Below are positions 13,601 through 20,037 of a stretch of 37,486 nucleotides of DNA, in pieces. A program made the translations under genes and the position numbers. Source of the DNA: Thiogranum sp. (GTDB taxonomy: Bacteria > Pseudomonadota > Gammaproteobacteria > DSM-19610). How positions within the stretch are numbered: the stretch's first letter is position 1; each line of letters begins with the position of its first letter. The notes beneath the pieces were generated by a model that was not told the origin of the DNA, did not search any database, and saw only the letters and a list, made by a program, of their open reading frames with translations. Location: positions 1 to 37,486 of the forward strand of contig JAJDOI010000145.1 in NCBI GenBank assembly GCA_022340245.1, given 5' to 3'.

Positions 13601-14469
13601 CGCCCTCCAGCGATTCGGTCCCCACCGAGCTGCCAAAGCTGAATATCGAAATCGGGGATTTGCGCTGGGGGCAACGTGACCTGGGACAGCTGAACATCAT
13701 TTCTCAACGTATCCCCGCGGGTACGCACTTTACAACAATCAAGCTGGCGTCACCGGCCATCACGTTTGACGGCAGCGGCGACTGGCTGTTGCGCAATGGT
13801 TCGCAGCTCAGCCGCTTCAGTGCGAAAATCAGCGACGGGGATCTGGGCAAGCTCAGTGAGTGGTTCGGCAGCAGCGGTGCCATCAAGGGAGGCAAGCTCA
13901 GTGGCAGTATGCAGCTCAGCTGGCCCGGCTCGCCGTCCACCTTCAGTCTCACGAAGATGGAGGGTGAGTTCGACCTGAAAGCCCGGGACGGCCGGCTGGA
14001 GAAGGTCGATGAAGGCGCCGGCAAACTGCTCAGCCTGTTCAGCCTGAATTCGCTCCAGCGGCGCCTGAGCCTGGACTTCCGCGACGTGGTCAAGGAAGGT
14101 TTCAGTTTCGATGTCATGAAGGGGAACTTCGTGGTGATGGACGGCGACGCTTTCACGGACGATTTCGCCATTAACGGCACTTCGGTGAATATAGATATAT
14201 CCGGGCGTACCGGCCTGGTCGCGCGCGACTACGACCAGCTGGTAACCGTTACACCGCAGGTGACGTCGACCTTGCCGATCGCCGGCGCTATCGCCGGCGG
14301 GCCCGCGGTGGGCGCCGCGGTGTTTCTGGCCGACAAACTCATGGGTGACAGTTTCAACCGCCTGACGCAGGTGAAGTATCATGTCACCGGCAGCTGGGAC
14401 AAGCCGGTCTATAGCAAGCTTAAGAAGGAAGAAAGGAAAAAGCAGCCGCGGAATCCCGATGACGATTAG
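10657..14469 (+). CDS. yhdP: YhdP family AsmA-like envelope protein
   Basis: 1270 aa with N-terminal TM (GTG start); C-terminal RTGLVARDYDQLVTVTPQVTSTLPIAGAIAGGPAVGAAVFLADKLMG typical of the family; between rng and nit as in many gammaproteobacteria. Confidence 0.93.
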   Translation: MVLRRTLHICWWMVAVVIVTLAVALSAARLLLPGMSHYREQVETVAAEVFKRPVTIGSLDAAWHGISPVLKLDSVVVNDPRLPHGRIAIDEVEVKVDVIESLLQGRLRTAGVKVIGARLEIETDIRHRLEPLPLQVVVQWLLGQGSIALEKVQLLWRDPGLFDTPIRLTDLSANLVNTGQRHQLLLDAKLPMWLGEALKVAADFHGRNDDPGNWRGTLYLKTRDLQLGGFRPAMADSGLVARGAVNLETWVGVAHARPVWGSGSLDWQHPSIHNASADAQGISADGMSMKFHWRQRNDRWRIGLRGFELRRDRQPVWPASDFDFVLQNDQQLRLQGKASLVVLEELNSVLPLLPWVDDDALSMLDRLQPGGVMRKAEFEFAYRAGETPRFAMRSAIENLSLAANGGLPGVTGVSGRIEGNLRSGNLRLATSRAELVMPRVFSRPLALTGVSGNVHWQRFDDRFRIGTEKLRVESGPLALDSRWQLDWRYDQASPWLDLQLAADPLPLAATRKYLPVGLMPPHAVSWLQNAFLAGTASNIRVLLQGRLDQLPFDASQGRLEARFDFEDVHLAYHPDWGELEDLNGQAVFSGRSMRIVGRSGRIQDSPVERAVAVIKDLKVPILAVDGTVDGTLAGMLAYVRSSPLKQHFGALVDNLDSSGDARLQLRLDIPLKHGLGEPRVKGDVILEGNDLLPRGGEIGLTDIRGTLHFTHSGVSVTNAKARVLKQPVVVSVYQRREDTAPVTVVDIQGRLKIVDFLRKKALPLASDLDGGARWQALLKIQDQAQPDVPRVAMELHSDLQGVAVKLPPPFAKQADEKRTLSIGWIPDKQIARPVWITYGDLVKARLLLGSDQRLRKAAIHTGDSLPALPAQEELHVSGRLPVFDLGEWLPVFEALDKRKTRGARGLPPSLDISADVFRFGGAQVENITAHSKYTDPRYFQLGGEGAKGWLRWIRGGRDLPAQLLAKLDYLNLNTPSESPATSPSSDSVPTELPKLNIEIGDLRWGQRDLGQLNIISQRIPAGTHFTTIKLASPAITFDGSGDWLLRNGSQLSRFSAKISDGDLGKLSEWFGSSGAIKGGKLSGSMQLSWPGSPSTFSLTKMEGEFDLKARDGRLEKVDEGAGKLLSLFSLNSLQRRLSLDFRDVVKEGFSFDVMKGNFVVMDGDAFTDDFAINGTSVNIDISGRTGLVARDYDQLVTVTPQVTSTLPIAGAIAGGPAVGAAVFLADKLMGDSFNRLTQVKYHVTGSWDKPVYSKLKKEERKKQPRNPDDD

Positions 14470-14508
14470 TAAAGCCTGGAAACGCGTTTGGCGCTATCAT
14501 GTAAAAGC

Positions 14509-14838
14509 ATGAAAACGACGATACTCCTCTGCTGGCTGTTGTTACCGGCCGTCGCGGGTGCCGAGAGCCGCAGCTGGTTCCTGGGCGCCGACAGTTGGGC
14601 CAGGCCGCGCGACGGGCAGTCCGTCGCGGTAATGAGTCCCCTGCCCGAGGTCATCGAGCAATGGTCCAGGGACACGGCTCAGCACCTGGTGATTCAGTAT
14701 CCCGGCGGTGAAGACGGGCAACTGTGGGCCTTCGAGTTGCGCTCCTGGCTGGTGGCGCTGGGTGTGCCGCAGGACAAGCAGGAACTGGTCGCGGGCAGTC
14801 AACAGGCTGACCGCATCGAAATTGAACTATCGAGGTGA
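14509..14838 (+). CDS. hypothetical secreted/periplasmic protein
   Basis: Signal peptide MKTTILLCWLLLPAVAGAES; 109 aa; packed between yhdP and nit. Confidence 0.65.
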   Translation: MKTTILLCWLLLPAVAGAESRSWFLGADSWARPRDGQSVAVMSPLPEVIEQWSRDTAQHLVIQYPGGEDGQLWAFELRSWLVALGVPQDKQELVAGSQQADRIEIELSR

Positions 14839-14843
14839 TAGGT

Positions 14844-15665
14844 GTGACGACTGTAGCCTGTATTCAAATGGCCTCCGGCCCCAAGGTGGGAGCCAACCTG
14901 CTGGAAGCCGAGCGCCTGATCGGCATGGCCGTCGACAAGGGTTCCAAACTGGTGGTGCTGCCGGAAAACTTTGCCATCATGGGCAAGGACGAGAGCGACA
15001 AGGTGGCGGTGCGCGAAGCCGAAGGCAGCGGACCGATCCAGGATTTCCTGGCCCAGCAGGCGCAACGGCACCGCATCTGGCTGGTCGGTGGCACCGTCCC
15101 GCTGGTGGCGCATGACGACAACAAGATACGGGCGGCCTGCCTGCTGTTCGACGATCAGGGTAAACAGGCTGCGCGCTATGACAAGATCCACCTGTTCGAT
15201 GTCTCGGTGGTGGACAGTGACGAGCGCTATACCGAGTCGGATACCATCGAGCCGGGCGACCAGGCCGTGGTGGTCGACACGCCGTTTGGCAAACTGGGGC
15301 TCGCGGTCTGTTACGACCTGCGCTTCCCGGAACTGTTTCGCACCATGCTCGACCAGGGTATGGAACTGCTGGCACTGCCCTCGGCGTTTACCGCCATTAC
15401 CGGCAAGGCGCACTGGGAGACGCTGGTGCGTGCGCGCGCTATCGAGAACCTCTGCTACGTGTTAGCTGCGGGACAGGGCGGTTACCACTTGAACGGCCGT
15501 GCAACCTACGGACACAGCATGATCGTCGATCCCTGGGGCCAGGTGATGAACGAACTGGCAAATGGCTCGGGGCTGGTATGTGCCGAGATGAACCTGGACC
15601 GCTTACACAATCTGCGCCGCACTTTCCCGTGCCTGGATCACCGTAATATCGTTTGCCGGGTCTAG
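14844..15665 (+). CDS. carbon-nitrogen hydrolase (Nit family; deaminated glutathione amidase-like)
   Basis: Nitrilase triad contexts VLPENFAIMG, YDKIHLFDV, AVCYDLRFPELFR; GTG start. Confidence 0.93.
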   Translation: MTTVACIQMASGPKVGANLLEAERLIGMAVDKGSKLVVLPENFAIMGKDESDKVAVREAEGSGPIQDFLAQQAQRHRIWLVGGTVPLVAHDDNKIRAACLLFDDQGKQAARYDKIHLFDVSVVDSDERYTESDTIEPGDQAVVVDTPFGKLGLAVCYDLRFPELFRTMLDQGMELLALPSAFTAITGKAHWETLVRARAIENLCYVLAAGQGGYHLNGRATYGHSMIVDPWGQVMNELANGSGLVCAEMNLDRLHNLRRTFPCLDHRNIVCRV

Positions 15666-15846
15666 CCCGCATTTCTCAGCGCCAATCTACTGCGGCCGCC
15701 GATGAACCTGTATCTGCAGTGCGTACTCGCTCCAGCCGGCTTGACGTAGTGTCAGCTACGCCGGCGCCGTCTTCCACTGCGTGCGCCCTGCATCTACAGG
15801 CTCCTCGACGCCCTCGTGACGATCCGCGGTGAGAAATGCGGGCTAG
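15662..15846. repeat. 185-bp nested inverted-repeat element (MITE/REP-like candidate)
   Basis: Perfect 17-bp terminal inverted repeats CTAGCCCGCATTTCTCA (15662-15678) / TGAGAAATGCGGGCTAG (15830-15846); interior is an imperfect palindrome (CCTGTATCTGCAG vs CTGCATCTACAGG; GCCGGCttgacGTAG/CTACGCCGGC). Confidence 0.85.
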
Positions 15847-16367
15847 GGCGTTTCGGGTCCGCCGGGAGCCGGCCCGATGTCTCTGAGGTAACGAAACAAT
15901 GCCCGGCTGGATTTGGGCGGCCGTTTGGCGTCGCGTTCTTTGATTGCCTGGCGCACCAGCTGACGCAGGTGCTGTCGGTCGGCGGCGGGGTGCTCCGCCA
16001 GATAGGCGTCGATGGCGCTGTCGCCGTCCGTGATCATGCGGTCGCGCCACTCTTCAAGTTCGTGCTGTTGCCGTGCCTGCCGGCGCGCGTTCAGGCGCAG
16101 CTGCTCGAAGTGCTGGCGGATGGGTTCCGGATCGACGCCGCGCATCAGCTTGCCGATCAACTGAATCTGTCGCTTGCGCGCGCCGTGCGAGGGCATGTGT
16201 TTGGCGTCTCTGAGTGCCACGACCAGGTTGTCAGGCAACCGCAACTTCGCCCAGTGGTCCTCGGAGATGTCCAGCAGAGCGACGCCCAGTTGTTGCAGCG
16301 CGTGGGCGTCGCGTTTCAACTGGCTTTTGCTGGGCGGCTGATCCCGCGATTCGTAGTCGTCTTCCAT
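15843..16367 (-). CDS. yjgA: DUF615 / YjgA (DarP-like) ribosome-associated protein
   Basis: PPSKSQLKRDAHALQQLGVALLDI; RKRQIQLIGKLMRGVDPEPIRQ; KRPPKSSRALFRYLRD. Start could extend to 16409. Confidence 0.92.
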   Translation of the reverse strand: MEDDYESRDQPPSKSQLKRDAHALQQLGVALLDISEDHWAKLRLPDNLVVALRDAKHMPSHGARKRQIQLIGKLMRGVDPEPIRQHFEQLRLNARRQARQQHELEEWRDRMITDGDSAIDAYLAEHPAADRQHLRQLVRQAIKERDAKRPPKSSRALFRYLRDIGPAPGGPETP

Positions 16368-16440
16368 CGCCTGTTCAGATCTGGTGAGCTTGCCGGTATT
16401 ATGCGGCATCCGGTCGCCGGAGCGCTATCCAGCCTGATTT

Positions 16441-16968
16441 ATGAGAGAGCCTGAAGCCTATCGCATGCAGTGTTACGTGGCCATGCTGCCGGATGCCGGG
16501 CGCATCAATCAGGCTATCCTTGCCGCTTTTGCGTCACTGCGTGACGACCCGGCGCTGGAGCGAAGCCATTTGTTCGCGGGCCGCTACGAGAATATCTATG
16601 TACCCGAGGCGCGCATGCCGGCGCTGCGCCCGGTGTTGGCGGCCGCGCGCCGGGGTGCCGCCGACTATCTGCACCAGCCCGGTCTGGCGCTGTCGGTGGG
16701 CTTCTGGTTCAATGAGATGGGGCCGGGGCAAGTGACCCTGCCGCATCGCCACGACGAGGACGACGAGCTGGTGTCAGGGGTCTACTACGTGTGCGTGCCG
16801 CAGGACTCCGGTGAGCTGCTTCTGACGCAGGGCGAGGTGAGCACACGGGTGAGGCCGGTGGCCGGCCAGTTCGTGTTTTTCGCGCCCGATGTACTGCACG
16901 AGGTCACCGAGAATCGCAGTACCCGGCCCCGTTTGTCCATCGGCATGAACTTCGGTATTCGCGCCTAG
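16441..16968 (+). CDS. putative 2OG-Fe(II) oxygenase-like (DSBH) protein
   Basis: LSVGFWFNEMGPGQVTLPHRHDEDDELVSGVYYVCVP...GQFVFFAPDVLHEVTENRSTRPRLSIGMNFG: HxH/D...H...R pattern of a double-stranded beta-helix fold. Confidence 0.7.
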   Translation: MREPEAYRMQCYVAMLPDAGRINQAILAAFASLRDDPALERSHLFAGRYENIYVPEARMPALRPVLAAARRGAADYLHQPGLALSVGFWFNEMGPGQVTLPHRHDEDDELVSGVYYVCVPQDSGELLLTQGEVSTRVRPVAGQFVFFAPDVLHEVTENRSTRPRLSIGMNFGIRA

Positions 16969-16971
16969 CCC

Positions 16972-17352
16972 GTGTCGAAGCCTGTCCTCTATTCAGTAAT
17001 CGAGTCGCCGGCTCATCCCAACCTGACGGCCCTGTACCGCCGCCTGGGTATCGAGGAAATCAAGTTCAACTCCGTGCGCAAGGCTATCAGCAGCTCGAAA
17101 CGGCAACCGCCGGACTGGCTGGTTGCGGATTTCTCCTACGGCTATGCCAATAACTATGCGGGGGTCAATGTCAGCAACCTGGACGTGCTGCTGGCGAGCC
17201 TGCGCCGTTATGCGCCGCAGGCTCGGGTGGTGGTGCTGGTCGAGAAAGCCGAGTACCGCTACGTGGACAAGTTGACAGCCCTGTTCAGCGTCCACGCCGT
17301 GCTGCAATACCCGGTGGAGGCGGCGCAGATGGAATGCGTGCTCACGGCGTAG
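16972..17352 (+). CDS. conserved hypothetical protein (GTG start)
   Basis: 126 aa ORF packed 3 nt after the oxygenase-like ORF; no family recognised with confidence. Confidence 0.6.
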   Translation: MSKPVLYSVIESPAHPNLTALYRRLGIEEIKFNSVRKAISSSKRQPPDWLVADFSYGYANNYAGVNVSNLDVLLASLRRYAPQARVVVLVEKAEYRYVDKLTALFSVHAVLQYPVEAAQMECVLTA

Positions 17353-17436
17353 ATCGTTGGCTGGCGTTATCAGTGTCCTATACTTGGCGCAGTTGACAAA
17401 TAAGCGGCGCTGGACGAAGCCGGGTCGAGAGTAACT

Positions 17437-17916
17437 GTGCTCATTGTTGAAGTTTTTGTTCTGCTGGTACTGGCGAACGGTATTCCCGTACTTGCGCATA
17501 AGCTGCTGGGCGGGCGGTTTGCGTGGCCTCTCGATGGCGGCATCAGCTTCATTGACGGGCGTCCGCTGTTCGGCGCGTCCAAGACCTGGCGTGGTCTGGT
17601 GTTTGCGGTACTGGCCGCGACGATCGGTGCGCCGCTGATGGGCATACCCTGGCGGATCGGCGCCCTGCTTGGTTTTACATCCATGTGCGGGGATCTCTTT
17701 TCCAGCTTTATCAAGCGGCGCCTGAGCCTGCCGCCAAGCACCAGGGCGACGGGACTGGACCAGATACCGGAAACACTGCTTCCTCTCCTGGCCTGTCAAC
17801 CGATGCTGGGCCTGACAGCCACCGATATCGTCGTTGTTATGGTGCTGTTTCTCGTCGGGGACATCGTTTTCTCACCGCTGCTTTACAAGCTCAGAATCCG
17901 CAAACGTCCCTACTAG
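17437..17916 (+). CDS. CDP-archaeol synthase family (CarS/DUF46-like) membrane protein
   Basis: 159 aa, GTG start; IDGRPLFGASKTWRGLVFAVL, MCGDLFSSFIKRRLSLPPSTRATGLDQIPE, multiple TM segments. Confidence 0.82.
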   Translation: MLIVEVFVLLVLANGIPVLAHKLLGGRFAWPLDGGISFIDGRPLFGASKTWRGLVFAVLAATIGAPLMGIPWRIGALLGFTSMCGDLFSSFIKRRLSLPPSTRATGLDQIPETLLPLLACQPMLGLTATDIVVVMVLFLVGDIVFSPLLYKLRIRKRPY

Positions 17917-17920
17917 CGGG

Positions 17921-18859
17921 TTACGCAGGGTGAAGATGGTGAAGGGTTATCTCCGGCGGACAGTTGAACCGAACCGGAACAACCGATGATCCTACGCCCA
18001 CTGAGGTATAACCGGCGAGATCGCGGTATACCCATGGACCCGACCCCATGAACCGCGGCAGGTCCGAGTCCAGGACAATCGGAATCCGTCCGGGTAGACA
18101 GATCTGACCGCCATGGGTGTGGCCGCTGAGCAGCAGGTTGATGTTTGCGTGCGCAGCGAGGCGATAGATTTCAGGCGTGTGTGACAATAGCACCGAAAAC
18201 CCGTCCTGTGGCACGACGGCCGATGCTTTCTCGATGTCGTCGACGCGCAAGTAGTGGGCGTCGTCTACGCCGACCAGGTGAATCTGCGCAGCGCCACGCC
18301 GGATGGAAACCGACTCGTTGAGTAACATGCGTATACCCATGTCCTCGAGTTCCGGCACCATGCGGATGGAATCGTGGTTCCCGAGGACACCAAAGACGTC
18401 GTCACCCATGTGTGCCCGTACCTCGGCCATGCCCCGCAGTGCTTCCTCGAAGGATCCGAAGGTGCTGCCCCGGTAGTCGCCCGTCAGTACGCAGATGTCG
18501 TAGTCGATATCGTGGAGCAGTTCGATCAGCCGATGCATTGCACCGCGGTTCATATCCACGTGCATATCACTGATATGCAGGATAGTGAATCCGGCAAATG
18601 CGGGTGGCAATCCGGCCAGCGTCAAGGCGTTGTGCCTGAGCTCTACTCGCGCGGTGTTCTTAACGCCGCGCGAGTAGAGGCCGATGATCTTCAGGGTATT
18701 GCGGATCAGGGAGTGCGCCGGATACCAGTTTTCGATGTGGAAGAAATTCAGGCCGCCGCCGAACACCTGTACGTCGGAATCGGTCTCGACACGAAGCCGC
18801 TGGTGTGCATAAAGCTTTCCCAGGCGTTGTTCGAGTCGTTCGATATTATCCGGCTTCAT
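17921..18859 (-). CDS. metallophosphoesterase (YkuE-like)
   Basis: ILHISDMHVD, VLTGDYRG, GVLGNHDS, LLLSGHTHGGQICLPGRIP calcineurin-like motifs. Confidence 0.93.
   Translation of the reverse strand: MKPDNIERLEQRLGKLYAHQRLRVETDSDVQVFGGGLNFFHIENWYPAHSLIRNTLKIIGLYSRGVKNTARVELRHNALTLAGLPPAFAGFTILHISDMHVDMNRGAMHRLIELLHDIDYDICVLTGDYRGSTFGSFEEALRGMAEVRAHMGDDVFGVLGNHDSIRMVPELEDMGIRMLLNESVSIRRGAAQIHLVGVDDAHYLRVDDIEKASAVVPQDGFSVLLSHTPEIYRLAAHANINLLLSGHTHGGQICLPGRIPIVLDSDLPRFMGSGPWVYRDLAGYTSVGVGSSVVPVRFNCPPEITLHHLHPA
18641..18679. repeat. perfect 14-bp inverted repeat inside the metallophosphoesterase CDS
   Basis: CTCTACTCGCGCGG (18641-18654) / CCGCGCGAGTAGAG (18666-18679), 11-nt loop. Confidence 0.8.
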
Positions 18860-19211
18860 TCCAACCTGGAGAATATAGAAGTGGGAGAGGGGTGGTCAAA
18901 CCAGTATGAAGCCCCCTTGGGGACATTGTCCAGGCAAGGTGTCCGGTCGCGGCCATGGCGTGCAGGCGGCGCGGCGCACAAGCCTGTCGCACGCAGGCGA
19001 CACCGTCCGCACACGCCGGGTGCTCTCCTGCAGTGGACACTCTGCGATACGGGTTGGAAGCCCTATCCTGGCAGGCGAATACAGCGGGCCAGCGCCCCGT
19101 GCCGGGGGAACCCGCTGCCGCTGGCGGGCTGATCCTGCCGCTCGCATTCACGGGTGGGAGGTCGTATAGGTAGAATATTACCCCATGGGTGGCTGACAAG
19201 CAGGCAACAGC

Positions 19212-20015
19212 GTGGATAACACACCGGCAGTGAACACCAGTTTGTGGCAAAGGCTTTATCAGCGGATTGATCGTCTGTACAACGGGGACAGCCGTCATGC
19301 CCGCCAGTTTCGCTGGTCATTGCTGGTGTTCGACGGCATCACTATCCTCTATTTCGTCGTTGCCTCTTTTTATCATCACACCGACCAACTGCATGTCATC
19401 GAGGAGGCGATTGGCATTGCCTACCTGGTGGAATTCAGCGCGCGCCTGTTCATCAGCCGGCAGCGCCTGCGCGATATATTCCACCCGGCCGGTCTCGCCG
19501 ACCTGATTGTCATCGCCTCACTCCTGGCGCCATCTCTGGTCGAGAACTTCGCGTTCCTTCGCGTCATACGTGCGCTGCGACTGTTGCGCTCCTACCATAT
19601 GATCAGGAATCTCCGCAGGCAATCGGCGTTTGTGCGCCTGCACGAAGACGTGATTTTCAGTGTGGTCAACCTGCTGGTATTCATATTTGTTATCACGGCG
19701 GTGGTGTATGTCACACAGGTGGGCGACAATCCCGCAATAGGCGATTATTTCGACGCGCTTTATTTTACGGTCGCGACCCTGACGACCACAGGTTTCGGGG
19801 ACATTACCCTGGTTGGTACCGGTGGGCACATACTCGCGGTGCTGATCATGATCTTCGGCATTTCGCTGTTCCTGCGTCTGGTACAGACCATCTTCCGCCC
19901 AGGCAAAGTGCGATACGAATGCAAAACATGTGGATTAAACCGTCACGATCCTGATGCCGTGCACTGCAAGCATTGCGGCGCCGTGTTGCATATCACCACC
20001 GAAGGCGCGGACTAG
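19212..20015 (+). CDS. Kv-type ion channel with C-terminal zinc ribbon
   Basis: S4-like RVIRALRLLRSYHMIRNLRR; pore TLTTTGFGDITLVG; C-terminus YECKTCGLNRHDPDAVHCKHCGAVL (two CxxC knuckles). Confidence 0.88.
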   Translation: MDNTPAVNTSLWQRLYQRIDRLYNGDSRHARQFRWSLLVFDGITILYFVVASFYHHTDQLHVIEEAIGIAYLVEFSARLFISRQRLRDIFHPAGLADLIVIASLLAPSLVENFAFLRVIRALRLLRSYHMIRNLRRQSAFVRLHEDVIFSVVNLLVFIFVITAVVYVTQVGDNPAIGDYFDALYFTVATLTTTGFGDITLVGTGGHILAVLIMIFGISLFLRLVQTIFRPGKVRYECKTCGLNRHDPDAVHCKHCGAVLHITTEGAD

Positions 20016-20037
20016 GGGCGTGCTTCGCCCGGCCTAG
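20012..20037. terminator. compact bidirectional terminator-like hairpin between convergent genes
   Basis: CTAGGGGCGTGCTTCGCCCGGCCTAG: GGGCG-tgctt-CGCCC stem flanked by CTAG on both sides; the 18-nt gap separates two convergent TAG stop codons. Confidence 0.5.

Noticed and set aside
12133-13728. 531-aa minus-strand ORF antisense to yhdP
   Set aside because: Shadow ORF of a high-GC gene; composition is atypical (rich in R/Q/H) and it lies wholly inside a strongly supported CDS.
17437-17916. Recent archaeal gene transfer for the CarS-like gene
   Set aside because: Composition matches the surroundings and bacterial members of the family are commonly annotated; no sequence evidence for recent transfer.
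18896-19169. Short ORFs (80-90 aa) in the 18860-19211 intergenic region
   Set aside because: Overlapping ORFs in several frames on both strands with no domain signal, typical of GC-rich noncoding DNA.
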